DNA from: JAHBNG01 sp039028975
GTDB taxonomy: Bacteria; Chloroflexota; Anaerolineae; Caldilineales; Caldilineaceae
Direction: 5' to 3'
DNA: 64,000 nt
Assembly (NCBI GenBank): GCA_039028975.1
Contig: JBCCHB010000054.1
Span: 1-64,000, forward strand
Numbering within the stretch: position 1 is the first letter of the stretch; the number at the start of each line of letters is the position of its first letter. The notes below the pieces were generated by a model that worked only from the letters and a program-made list of their open reading frames with translations, did no database searches and was not told the DNA's origin. Shown in pieces: positions 36,001 through 45,193 of this stretch. A program made the translations under genes and the position numbers.

Positions 36001-39000
36001 ATGACTCAACGAAAGCTCCACCTATTTGGCACTCCTGAACTGGTCGTAGACCAAAAGCATATCAGCATCTCACTTCGCAAGGCCCAGGCGTTACTCGCCT
36101 ATGTTGCCGTGACGAACCGCGCCCACAGTCGCGACAGCCTAGCCACTTTATTTTGGCCTGAGGCCAATCAGCGCTCGGCTCGCACCAACTTGCGCCGCAT
36201 GATATATAGCATTGGCCAACAAGCAGAAACGACGCTGCTGGATACCACCTCAGAGACGGTGGGCCTATCTTCAGAGGCAAATATCTGGGTGGATGTGGTG
36301 GCTTTCAAGGAGTTGGCGACCCAGGGCTTACATACCCCCATGCAAATGGAACAGCTTTTGGCTGCAGAGGCCCTTTACCAGAAGGACTTTATGGCCGGTT
36401 TTAAACTGGACCAGTGCCCCGAATTCAGTGAATGGCAATTCTTTCAACGAGAAGAGTTACGCCGACTCCTAGGCCAAGTATTGGTTGGGTTGATGGACAT
36501 GTATAGGCAACGGGGGGAATACAAGGAGGCACTTCCCTACGCGCGACGCTGGCTCGTTTTGGATTCTTTACACGAGGCCGCCCACCGTCGATTAATAGAG
36601 CTTTATGCCCTTGCGGGTCAGCAAGCGGCTGCAATCCGTCAATTCGAGGAGTGCGTACGTATTTTAGGTAAAGAACTGGGTGTGCAGCCAGAAAAGGAGA
36701 CGACAGAGCTATTCCAAGCTGTCCAAGCTCGTCGATTGACGCAAGATGAGCATCCGAAAGATGAACAGACGACAAGTTGGAAAGAGGAGTTGATTCGTAA
36801 TGAGCCTAGCCCTCAACACTCCAGCCCTTCACCTACGCCAGCCGCTGTCCCGGCCTCTCCCCAACCTGGTTTAGCCTCACGACCTCACAGTATCCCTCTG
36901 CAAACCACAGCCTTTATTGGCCGGGAAGACGAGCTAGCAGATATCATGCGCCGCTTAGCGGATCCATCCTGTAAACTTCTTACGCTCATTGGTCCAGGCG
37001 GGATTGGCAAGACTAGGTTGTCCATAGAGGTCGGGAAACGTATATTAGATGCCTCCGCGTCAGATTTTTCAGTATCAGATACCCAAAGAACAGAGCCGAA
37101 CGCCTTTGCCAACGGTGTTTACTTTGTCCCACTTCAGCCCGTCAAGATGGCACAGAACATACCAGCCACCATCGCCAACGCATTGGGCTTGCACCTTTAT
37201 GAAAATCGGTCGGGCAATGAGCAGCTCTTAGAGTTCCTAGCCACAAAGGCGATGCTGCTGGTACTGGACAATTTCGAGCACTTGTTTGACGGCATGGATC
37301 TGATTCTGGATATCCTGAGAACAGCACCAGCCATCAAAATTCTCGTAACTTCTCGCAATGCGTTGCCTATAAGGGAAGCATGGTTTCATCCAGTTACAGG
37401 CATGTACTTTCCAAAGGGGGATTTGGGTAATAGTCAGTCGACCGCGACCGTACAGGGAACACGCCCTGGTTCGGCACGGGGCGTGCCTACTGAACTGCGA
37501 TCTACCGATTATGATAGAGACAACCAACTCGAGGCAGGCGACTATGACGCGGTACGTCTCTTCGAACGGTGCGCACAACGAACTCAAAAAAATTTTTCGC
37601 TTGCTAAGAGTCAAGAACAGGTTATGCACATCTGTCGGCTCGTTGAGGGGATGCCCCTGGCAATCGAACTAGCAGCAGCCTGGCTGAGGATCCTTTCGGT
37701 TCAAGAAGTAGTGGACGAACTCGAACGCAGCCTGGACATCCTAACGGCCCAACATCAGAATGTGCCGGATCGCCATAGTAGCGTGCGTGCGGTATTTTTA
37801 CAGAGCTGGGGGCAGCTAGACCAGCGTGGGCAGGACGTATTGATGAGGTTAGCCCTCTTCCGCGGCAGCTTTGATAAAGAAGCCGCTGAGCAAGTTGCCA
37901 ATGCAACCATCTTAACGCTAGTCTCCCTGGTTGATCATGCACTTTTACAGCGCATCTCTAGCAATCGCTATCAACTTCATGAACTGCTCCGACAGTTTGC
38001 AGCCGAGCAACTATCCTCAATTGATGCAGATGATGGGGAGACAATGCAGGCATCCCATTCTGGCAAAAAGATCCGTAGGACCTTTTGCGACTATTTTCTT
38101 AGATTGGTCCACTCTACGGAGGTTAATCTACGGGGAGAAGCCCCAGAAGAGACGTTGAACAGATTGAGTCTTGATATAGACAATATCCGTCAAGCATGGC
38201 AGTGGGCCAGCGATGCTCGCCTATCCTCTTCACTACTCCATGCATTGACAGGCCTTTCTAGATTTTATGAATTCTCTGGTCTTTTCCGAGAAGGTGCATC
38301 GCTCTTTGCCCAGAGCGCCGAACGGTTAGAGGCAAAGTCAGGTTGTTCTATTGGTGTCGAATCAGGTCATCCTAATCTGGCTGCAATCTGCTGTCGGCTA
38401 CGTATTGAGCAGGCTAGTATGCTCTTCGCTCAAGGACTCTTAGAACAGGCTGGGGCTGTTGCAAAGAATGCCCTTGCCAAGGTGACTTCACAGGAAACTG
38501 CTTTACAAGAAACTGCTTTACAAGAAAACCTGTCATCGAACGTGAGTGACGATAGTCAGCACCCATTTATCCTGACCTTAGAAGGGCGTGCCCGCTTTGA
38601 GTTGGGCCGTAGCCTGCACAAGCAGGGTAAGCAATCTGCTGCGCCATCCCACTATGAGCGAGCATTACAGCTTGCCACTTTAATAGAAGATACCTATCTT
38701 GAAGCTGACGTTCTGCGCTACTGGTGTTGGAATTGCTACGATAGCGGCGACTTCACTCGTGCTGTTGATCTTCAGGCTGCCGCTTCAGCACGCTATCGAC
38801 AATTAGGGGATCGGTTGGGGCAAGGCGTCACCCGGTTTGATAGTGCCTACATCGCTTGGTTGCAGGGAGATTTACTCAACGCACGCAGCAACTTTGCGTT
38901 GGCCTTAGCCGATTTTCGACGGATTAACGAACGTCGCTTCGCTTGCTTTAGCATCTGGAACCTAGCACTCATTGATCACCTGGAAGGGAAGTATAGCGCA

Positions 39001-39756
39001 GGATTGGAACGGCTGCATGAAGCCCGCTCCCTAACCCAAGCCAATCAAGACAGGCACTCAGAAGCTCAACTCCTAATCGCTATTGCTGGCATCTTAACGA
39101 CTATTGGCACTTACGAGGAGGCTCGGCATTATCTCGATCAGTCTGAGGAGCTTAACCGTGGCTTGAAAGACCAGATACTCACGGCCGAGTGGTCTGTCGG
39201 TATGGCCCATCTCTATCACCAGGAAGGCAAAAATACAGAGGCGCTGGCACTGGCCCAAAAAGGGCTGCAGTTGGCACAAGAAGCAGAAAAACTCGAGCTG
39301 GTTGCCGAGGTATTCTTGTTAATCGGAACAATTCAAAGCGCACTATCAGAGCATACGTCGGCCAAGCAAGCCTTTGAAGAAGCCTACATCATGTTGGTCA
39401 ATGCCAAGAATGAACAACGAGCGGTAGAGCCGCTGGCCGGCTTGGCAAAAATCCATCATAAAATCGGCGAAAGAGAGCAGGCCATGGCAAACGTCGAGTC
39501 CATGCTCAAAACAATCTACAAAGAAGGTGCAGTTGAATTGAGTATACCGGACGTTTATCTAACCTGCTTCGGGATTTTACACGACAATGAAGATCAACGC
39601 GCACAACCGCTGTTGTCAATGGGACAACAGCGGTTGCAGAAGGCAGCCGCCCTAATCGAGGATCAAGTCCAGCGTCGGTCCTTTTTAGAAAGGGTACCCA
39701 TAAACCGGAAACTGAATCAGATAGGTTGCGGTCATATTGAAAATCCTATATCGTGA
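36001..39756 (+). CDS. AfsR-like regulator 1: BTAD, NB-ARC ATPase, TPR
   Basis: A 1251-aa regulator from ATG 36001 (AAGGAA upstream); the GTG at 35860 is an artefact. Residues 1-95 form a winged helix (LHLFGTPELVV, FWPEANQRSARTNLRRM) and 100-250 the bacterial transcriptional activator domain. After a Ser/Pro linker comes an NB-ARC/STAND ATPase with P-loop GPGGIGKTR (from residue 331) and Walker B LLVLDNFEHL (about 420), then a long TPR array. STAND proteins activate by nucleotide-driven oligomerisation on ligand binding. An in-frame palindromic repeat is inserted after the sensor region (37441-37497). Its divergent neighbour is the repeat peptide, so a cognate pair is likely. Confidence 0.9.
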   Translation: MTQRKLHLFGTPELVVDQKHISISLRKAQALLAYVAVTNRAHSRDSLATLFWPEANQRSARTNLRRMIYSIGQQAETTLLDTTSETVGLSSEANIWVDVVAFKELATQGLHTPMQMEQLLAAEALYQKDFMAGFKLDQCPEFSEWQFFQREELRRLLGQVLVGLMDMYRQRGEYKEALPYARRWLVLDSLHEAAHRRLIELYALAGQQAAAIRQFEECVRILGKELGVQPEKETTELFQAVQARRLTQDEHPKDEQTTSWKEELIRNEPSPQHSSPSPTPAAVPASPQPGLASRPHSIPLQTTAFIGREDELADIMRRLADPSCKLLTLIGPGGIGKTRLSIEVGKRILDASASDFSVSDTQRTEPNAFANGVYFVPLQPVKMAQNIPATIANALGLHLYENRSGNEQLLEFLATKAMLLVLDNFEHLFDGMDLILDILRTAPAIKILVTSRNALPIREAWFHPVTGMYFPKGDLGNSQSTATVQGTRPGSARGVPTELRSTDYDRDNQLEAGDYDAVRLFERCAQRTQKNFSLAKSQEQVMHICRLVEGMPLAIELAAAWLRILSVQEVVDELERSLDILTAQHQNVPDRHSSVRAVFLQSWGQLDQRGQDVLMRLALFRGSFDKEAAEQVANATILTLVSLVDHALLQRISSNRYQLHELLRQFAAEQLSSIDADDGETMQASHSGKKIRRTFCDYFLRLVHSTEVNLRGEAPEETLNRLSLDIDNIRQAWQWASDARLSSSLLHALTGLSRFYEFSGLFREGASLFAQSAERLEAKSGCSIGVESGHPNLAAICCRLRIEQASMLFAQGLLEQAGAVAKNALAKVTSQETALQETALQENLSSNVSDDSQHPFILTLEGRARFELGRSLHKQGKQSAAPSHYERALQLATLIEDTYLEADVLRYWCWNCYDSGDFTRAVDLQAAASARYRQLGDRLGQGVTRFDSAYIAWLQGDLLNARSNFALALADFRRINERRFACFSIWNLALIDHLEGKYSAGLERLHEARSLTQANQDRHSEAQLLIAIAGILTTIGTYEEARHYLDQSEELNRGLKDQILTAEWSVGMAHLYHQEGKNTEALALAQKGLQLAQEAEKLELVAEVFLLIGTIQSALSEHTSAKQAFEEAYIMLVNAKNEQRAVEPLAGLAKIHHKIGEREQAMANVESMLKTIYKEGAVELSIPDVYLTCFGILHDNEDQRAQPLLSMGQQRLQKAAALIEDQVQRRSFLERVPINRKLNQIGCGHIENPIS
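37441..37497. repeat. Palindromic repeat inserted in the coding sequence
   Basis: CACGCCC (37460-37466) and GGGCGTG (37479-37485) flank a short loop; flanks CGACCGTACAG and CCTACTGAAC match the intergenic copy at 10606-10662. It is translated in frame (GTRPGSARGVPTEL) and is absent from the paralogues at 40898 and 45194. Confidence 0.7.
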
Positions 39757-39771
39757 CATATGTCACTATCC

Positions 39772-39863
39772 TATACTGGGGTTGTTTTGAGACGGTGCTG
39801 AGTATAGTTGCCCAAAGTCCTATTCGTGCAAACAAACTACGGTTTCTAAATAGAGCTGAATAT
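39772..39863. repeat. Dispersed palindrome family A, rearranged copy 8
   Basis: A 35-bp core with both family ends, TATACTGGGG and GCTGAGTATA (39772-39806), looks like an internally deleted copy. A second right half (CTACGGTTTCTAAATAGAGC, ending 39863) follows. It sits between two convergent genes and overlaps the last codons of the ASCH gene. Confidence 0.6.
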
Positions 39864-40220
39864 AGCGACTCGTTCAAAGTAATAAGCAACAAATTCAAAA
39901 TCGTCAGCCGGATAGCCAAAGTAATCCATGTGATCTACTCTGAATTCCTCGGCATTGACATTGGTCTCACCCCGCCACAGCCGTTCCGGAATATGGCTCC
40001 AACGGCATAGCTCCATTGCCACAATACGTATTGTACACCGTTTGATCAATTTGGAATCAAACACATCATAATATTGACCAGTGACCAAGGCATGGTTGTA
40101 CTCATCTTCGTCCAAATCCACTTCATCGAGGGTCACAACACTAGCCGTCTTGCGGCCATCGATAATCTGTTGTACTAGTTGATCAGACACAAATTGAATT
40201 CGACGAGGTTGTGGTGTCAC
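39846..40220 (-). CDS. ASCH-domain protein
   Basis: About 124 aa from GTG 40220. The pattern RIQFVSDQLVQQIIDGRKTAS followed by GQYYDVFD and IRIVAMELCRW is that of ASCH domains, a PUA-like beta barrel thought to bind RNA. The reading frame extends to 40319, but those extra codons overlap the small secreted-peptide gene in another frame and precede the domain, so I place the start four bases after that gene's stop, with GGAG about 11 bases upstream. A translationally coupled pair is the natural reading. The very C-terminus falls in a family A repeat end. Confidence 0.7.
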   Translation of the reverse strand: MTPQPRRIQFVSDQLVQQIIDGRKTASVVTLDEVDLDEDEYNHALVTGQYYDVFDSKLIKRCTIRIVAMELCRWSHIPERLWRGETNVNAEEFRVDHMDYFGYPADDFEFVAYYFERVAIFSSI

Positions 40221-40224
40221 GGTG

Positions 40225-40401
40225 CTACATTCTCCAACCGTCGCAGGTTTGCATCTTGTGAGAACACTCGAAAATCGGTTTAGGCAGAGGAATCGGTCCT
40301 CGGGCAGCATAACTGACATCGGCAGCCATGCCCACTACGATACAAGCCAAAATCGTACAGCAGAAAAAGCGAATATGATTATTGATTGTGTTAAGATTCA
40401 T
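40225..40401 (-). CDS. 58-aa exported microprotein (short, previously overlooked ORF)
   Basis: ATG 40401 has AAAGGAG seven bases upstream, a near-ideal ribosome site. The N-terminus (MNLNTINNHIRFFCCTILAC) leads into a hydrophobic core and a signal peptidase-like site ending in SYAA. The predicted mature part is about 25 residues, begins RGPIPLPKP and holds two Cys in ECSHKMQTC, enough for one disulphide. TAG 40225 ends it four bases before the ASCH start. I do not recognise the mature sequence. It could be a small secreted signal or toxin-like peptide, or a cell-surface component. Confidence 0.6.
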   Translation of the reverse strand: MNLNTINNHIRFFCCTILACIVVGMAADVSYAARGPIPLPKPIFECSHKMQTCDGWRM

Positions 40402-40718
40402 ACGATTGCTCCTTTGAATAATAGATATAAATGAAAGTCAAAACCACTCAGCATTTTTAATATTTGACTGCACCTCTGCTCTAAAAAGGGAAACAAGTTC
40501 GTGTTCTAAACTGAGTAGTCTTCACCATCGGCCCAGAGCCTGAGAGCATAGCTGGAAAGCATCCGTTGGATAAGCATTACAAGAAATTGTCTCTCGTATC
40601 TGTTCCTGTATAGAGGATAGTTACGCAGAGTGACGAGACTATAACGAGCGTGGTAACAAGGATAAAACAAAAAGATAACGGGGGTGCGACGAAATATGCC
40701 ATTTACTCTGCTGGAAAA

Positions 40719-40798
40719 GTCTTGTCCCAGCTCTTGCCCAATCTGCTCTAGATGATTCCGAAAAGGGAGGACATTCCGGTCTTCGTGGGAACAAGCTT
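40719..40798. repeat. 80-bp intergenic repeat, copy 1 (BTAD regulator 2 upstream)
   Basis: From CTTGTCCC to AAGCTTTT it aligns gap-free with 31413-31492. It lies about 40 bp before the promoter of BTAD regulator 2, so it may be part of a regulatory region copied to other places. Confidence 0.6.
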
Positions 40799-40836
40799 TT
40801 GCAAGCCATCTATACAGCCTGTACGAATCAATGAGG

Positions 40837-40865
40837 TTGCAGACTTCTGCCAAAACGTGTAGGAT
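40837..40865 (+). promoter_or_regulatory. Promoter of BTAD regulator 2
   Basis: TTGCAG (40837-40842), 17 bp, TAGGAT (40860-40865). Near-identical to the promoter at 35944, while flanking sequence has diverged, which points to selection on the whole 29 bp. Confidence 0.7.
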
Positions 40866-40897
40866 TGAGAAATGGAGGAGGCAATCATATATAATCA

Positions 40898-43800
40898 ATG
40901 ACTCAACTGAAACTCTACCTCTTTGGCCCGCCTCGTTTGGTAGTGGATAATAATAGAACGATCAATATTTCGCTGCGGAAGGCCCAAGCGATGATTGCCT
41001 ATCTCGCCGTTACAAATCAGCCTCAAAGCCGGGACAGCCTATCAACCCTCTTTTGGCCTGAAGCCGATCAACGTAAGGCACGTACCAACTTGCGCCGCAT
41101 GCTCTATGACATCGGCCAACGAGTCCAGGCTCCTCTATTGGCAACGACAGCCGAGACAGTTTATGTTGATCCAACGATCAACCTGTGGGTTGATACCATA
41201 GCATTCCGAGAAAGTATTGCTATTGGATTGACCCAGCCTCTCTCACAAGAACAGCTACTATCTGCCGCTAATCTCCACAATGATGAGTTCATGGCCGGAT
41301 TCAATTTAAATGACTGTCCCGACTTTGATGATTGGCAGTTCTTCCAACGCGAGGAGCTTAGACAAGCATTATCTCGGGTATTGATAAGCCTAACGAATAT
41401 CTATGTGAAACAAGATGCATATGAAGAGGCGTTACTTTATGCCAAACGGTGGCTAGCCCTGGATAAACTACATGAAGCCGCACATCGACGTTTGATGGAG
41501 CTCTACATGTTGGCCGGTCAACGAGCTGCTGCTCTCCGACAGTATGAGGAATGTGTACGTATCATGGATGGAGAGCTAGGTGTAGCCCCTGAGTCAGAGA
41601 CAACCGATCTCTTCAAAGCAATTCGCGCCAGAAAACAAGTTTGTCCCGGCCCTGAGTCCGGCCCAGCTTCAGTCGCTGTCTCAGACCCAGTATCAAACCC
41701 AACATCAGATCCTCTAGCAGCCCAAGAATGGAACCACTCTGCCATAATGGATGAACAAGGCTCTATGGCTGATGCGCATCCCAGAATTGTCCAAGAACCA
41801 CTGAAGCCAGAGAACCAACAACCCGTTATCCATTCCCAGCCCCCCAGACAAAATCTACCCAATCTAACAACTCAATTTATAGGTCGCCAACAGGAGATTG
41901 AGGAGATTCTGCAGCGCATCACTGATCCAGCCTGCAGTCTGTTAACCCTCATTGGACCTGGCGGGATTGGTAAAACCCGGCTAGCGTTAAAAACGGCTGA
42001 GCGGGCGGCCGCTCTCATCACAAAAGATGGGTATGTCTTTCCAGACGGTGTCTATTTTGTCCCTCTACAGCCAATTGAATCTTTTGAACATATAATTCCT
42101 GCCATTGCCGATGCCATAGATTACCATTTCAGCCAAGAGCGTCCACCCTTAGAACAGTTGTTAGAGCAGATGATCAATAAGCATATGCTGCTCATATTGG
42201 ACAACTTTGAACATCTTCTTGATAGGGCTGAATTACTTGTTCAGATCTTGACAATAGCACCCCTTGTCAAAATGCTCGTTACATCTCGTGATGCGTTGCC
42301 CTTACAAGAAGCATGGTTTCATCCCATTACGGGTATGGTCTTTCCAGGAACGCACCAACAAAATCACTCACTTGTTGTTGAATGTGATGCAATCCAGTTA
42401 TTTGAACAGTGTGCTAGACAATTTCAAATCACTTATATATTGGAAGATGAGTTAGAGCATGTTGTGCGCGTTTGCAGGCTGGTGGAAGGGATGCCTCTAG
42501 CCTTGGAATTAGCATCTACATGGCTGAAAGTAATCTCAACGAAGGAAATCGCCGACGAGATTGAACAGAGTCTAGATTTGCTTGAGTCTCAGAATCAACA
42601 AGTCCCCGAGCGACATCGCAGCATCCGAGCTGTATTCGAACAGACGTGGCAACGGCTCTCCACTGTAGAGCAAGGGATGCTGAAACGGTTCTCAATTTTT
42701 CGAGGGGGTTGCACGCGCGATGCTGCAGAAGCTGTAGGTCAGGCTACATTACCCATACTGGTCTCATTGGTAGAGAAGGCACTTATACGGCGTAATCCTA
42801 CTGGCCGATATGAGGTACATGAATTGATCCGCCAATTGGCAGACGAGTATATGAAGTCGACACCTCAAGATTATCATAAGTTGCACAATCGACACAGTCA
42901 TTACTATGCATCATTGTTGCAGGAACAAGAGCAGGTACTGAAGGGGAAAGAACCGGGCAAAGCGCTGGCAAAGATTATGATCGATCTGGATAATGTACGC
43001 CAGGGTTGGCGTTGGGCCGCTCAGCAACAAGATGCACAGACTCTAAATCGCTATGTAGAAAGTCTCTATCTCTTTTATGAGCTGCAAGGATTGCTGCAAG
43101 AAGGTGCTGAAGCATTTCGGTACGCACTAGCTCAATTTGCAACATTGAATAACACATTGCCAGATACAGAGCAACAATATGCATTGGGCCAACTCTTTGC
43201 ACGATGTGGAGGGCTTGAAATACGGTTGGGCTGCCATGATGAGGGTATTTCTTTAATGCAGCAGAGTGAAAAGATTCTTCGCGGACTTGGACCAAAAGCC
43301 AATCGCGCACTAGCACGCGTTCTTTCTCACCTGGGTCAGGAGATCCATCGTAAAGGGGATGAGCAAACATCAATTCAGCTTCTACAAGAGAGCCTTCAAT
43401 TGTCAAGAGATGTAGATGATGAATGGATGATGGGATTAACTTGGTTGCGTTTAGGCCAGGTTGCTGAGTTCCAGGGGAAATATGTAGAAGCTGAACCATA
43501 CTTTCACCAAAGCATTGATATCTATCAACGGGTTGGTGAACAGCGCTTTCGAGCCTTTGCACTCAATAATCAAGGGCGTGTTGCCTACGCGATGGGAGAA
43601 TACGAGCGGGCAAAACGGCTGATTTCTACCGCTCACCAAATTCGTGAGGAGCTAGGGGATCAGGTAGGAACGGCCTATTCTCATCTTGATGCAGGGAAGT
43701 TAGCTACCCTGGTTGGCGACTACTCTGAAGCGAAAATGACCATAGAGAAAGCACTACAGAGTTCTAAAGAGCTTGGTGAGCGTGATCTGGTCGCGCGTTG

Positions 43801-44392
43801 TTTGAATGCATTAGGTGTTGTATCTCGTTTACAGGGCGAGTTAGGGCAAGCTGAGGAACACCATCAAACGAGTTTTACGACTTATATGGAGATTAATGTA
43901 CAAATTGACATCCCTGATATTCTGACCAACCTCGGGGTTGTTGCGCTTGAGAGAGGGGAGTTTCTCGAGGCCGAAAAGAAATTTCGCGAAAGTTTAGGAC
44001 TGAGCAATATCTATGCGATAAAGGGAGCAACCGCGTCGACTTTACGATACCTAGGCCATCTTTCCATTGTTTCTAAACCAATCGAAGGACAAGATGCTTG
44101 CAGCTTCTATAGACAAGCACTTGATTTAGCCATTGAGATAAATGCTGTTCCAATGATTCTCGATGTGTTTGCTGGCATGGCCCACTACTGGATGGGAAAG
44201 GGAGAAATTTCTCGGGCAGAAATACTTGCAAGCCTAGTGATGCGCCATCCGTCAACCACTTATGCCACACGGATCAACTCTCAAGCACTGAAAGAGAAAC
44301 TTGGGTTAGATGCTCCTTCCAAGTTGGGTAAGCATGCTTTCGAGCGCCATCCAGCTCACTTTTGGCGTGAACTTGCGGAGGAGCATCTTTGA
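40898..44392 (+). CDS. AfsR-like regulator 2: BTAD, NB-ARC ATPase, TPR
   Basis: A 1164-aa paralogue of regulator 1, starting MTQLKLYLFGPPRLVV. It has a winged helix (FWPEADQRKARTNLRRM), BTAD domain to about residue 250, P-loop GPGGIGKTR (from residue 353), Walker B LLILDNFEHL, and a C-terminal TPR region (from about 740) with repeats such as ALNNQGRVAYAMGEYERAK. GGAGG lies 16 bases before the ATG, further than ideal. The stop overlaps the ribosome region of the acetyltransferase, whose ATG follows after one base. It lacks the palindrome insertion seen in regulator 1 and so shows the ancestral shape. Confidence 0.92.
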   Translation: MTQLKLYLFGPPRLVVDNNRTINISLRKAQAMIAYLAVTNQPQSRDSLSTLFWPEADQRKARTNLRRMLYDIGQRVQAPLLATTAETVYVDPTINLWVDTIAFRESIAIGLTQPLSQEQLLSAANLHNDEFMAGFNLNDCPDFDDWQFFQREELRQALSRVLISLTNIYVKQDAYEEALLYAKRWLALDKLHEAAHRRLMELYMLAGQRAAALRQYEECVRIMDGELGVAPESETTDLFKAIRARKQVCPGPESGPASVAVSDPVSNPTSDPLAAQEWNHSAIMDEQGSMADAHPRIVQEPLKPENQQPVIHSQPPRQNLPNLTTQFIGRQQEIEEILQRITDPACSLLTLIGPGGIGKTRLALKTAERAAALITKDGYVFPDGVYFVPLQPIESFEHIIPAIADAIDYHFSQERPPLEQLLEQMINKHMLLILDNFEHLLDRAELLVQILTIAPLVKMLVTSRDALPLQEAWFHPITGMVFPGTHQQNHSLVVECDAIQLFEQCARQFQITYILEDELEHVVRVCRLVEGMPLALELASTWLKVISTKEIADEIEQSLDLLESQNQQVPERHRSIRAVFEQTWQRLSTVEQGMLKRFSIFRGGCTRDAAEAVGQATLPILVSLVEKALIRRNPTGRYEVHELIRQLADEYMKSTPQDYHKLHNRHSHYYASLLQEQEQVLKGKEPGKALAKIMIDLDNVRQGWRWAAQQQDAQTLNRYVESLYLFYELQGLLQEGAEAFRYALAQFATLNNTLPDTEQQYALGQLFARCGGLEIRLGCHDEGISLMQQSEKILRGLGPKANRALARVLSHLGQEIHRKGDEQTSIQLLQESLQLSRDVDDEWMMGLTWLRLGQVAEFQGKYVEAEPYFHQSIDIYQRVGEQRFRAFALNNQGRVAYAMGEYERAKRLISTAHQIREELGDQVGTAYSHLDAGKLATLVGDYSEAKMTIEKALQSSKELGERDLVARCLNALGVVSRLQGELGQAEEHHQTSFTTYMEINVQIDIPDILTNLGVVALERGEFLEAEKKFRESLGLSNIYAIKGATASTLRYLGHLSIVSKPIEGQDACSFYRQALDLAIEINAVPMILDVFAGMAHYWMGKGEISRAEILASLVMRHPSTTYATRINSQALKEKLGLDAPSKLGKHAFERHPAHFWRELAEEHL

Positions 44393-44393
44393 A

Positions 44394-45149
44394 ATGACGA
44401 TTTCTAGTACTCGTCTTGCTGAAACAGAATACATCTACTTTGTTAACCCAGACTATACAATAGAGACAAAGTTTGGTCTGTTCCAAAATCATCCTGAGCA
44501 TCGGCACCGCTTTGACGCACATCAGCTTGCAAAGTGCCACTGCCTTCCAGGGCAAGCAGATGAGTTACTGATGATGCTCACTAGGATGTATGAATCGACA
44601 CTGCTCAACTATCGATATATTATGGGTCATGATCTAGACACATTCGATTACCTGGCCCCCATCTTGCAGGCTCAAGGGTGGCAGACGGGACTCATCTGGA
44701 TGTTCACATTTGATGAAGAACCACAACGTGAAGCGAATTCCCGCATAGAAATCCATACATTTGACGCGTTGAATAGAAAAGAGATCGATCTACCTAATGT
44801 TTATCAATATGTCAAAGGACGTCATAAGGAGGACTTACGCTTTTATTGTTCCAATGATTACCGAGTAGGAGGCGAATGGGTAATTGCCTATCTAGATGGG
44901 AAGCCGGTCTCGTCGACCGGTTGGTACATTCATGATGGGTTGGCTCGTTTTCGCCCTGTTGCCACAATACCTAGTGCGGAAGGTAAAGGAGCCGCCACCA
45001 CATTGATTCGCCACATCCAATCTCACCCAATCGTTCAAGCTCAAGAACGATTGGTACTACTCTGTCGTGAGGATGGGCCAACATCATTTTATGAACAACT
45101 TGGTTTTGTAAAACAGGCCCCAATGTGGGAGGCTTTGCTGCAAATATAG
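44394..45149 (+). CDS. GNAT-family N-acetyltransferase
   Basis: A 251-aa protein from ATG 44394, with GGAGGAG inside the preceding gene's last codons. The acetyl-CoA loop is recognisable as ATIPSAEGKGAATTLI, and the terminal FYEQLGFVKQ is typical of GNATs. The N-terminal half is a second, diverged GNAT-like or helical domain. Lodged between two BTAD regulators in what looks like one operon, it may modify the metabolite that these regulators sense or control. The substrate cannot be told from sequence. Confidence 0.85.
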   Translation: MTISSTRLAETEYIYFVNPDYTIETKFGLFQNHPEHRHRFDAHQLAKCHCLPGQADELLMMLTRMYESTLLNYRYIMGHDLDTFDYLAPILQAQGWQTGLIWMFTFDEEPQREANSRIEIHTFDALNRKEIDLPNVYQYVKGRHKEDLRFYCSNDYRVGGEWVIAYLDGKPVSSTGWYIHDGLARFRPVATIPSAEGKGAATTLIRHIQSHPIVQAQERLVLLCREDGPTSFYEQLGFVKQAPMWEALLQI

Positions 45150-45193
45150 CATGTCTATCAGACCATCAATCGTTCAGATTAAGGAAAAGGGCA

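Noticed and set aside
40506..40898. 130-aa minus-strand ORF upstream of BTAD regulator 2
   Set aside because: No ribosome site, its start coincides with the reverse of the regulator's own ATG, and its conserved part equals an intergenic DNA repeat also seen at 31413. Best explained as regulatory or repeat DNA.
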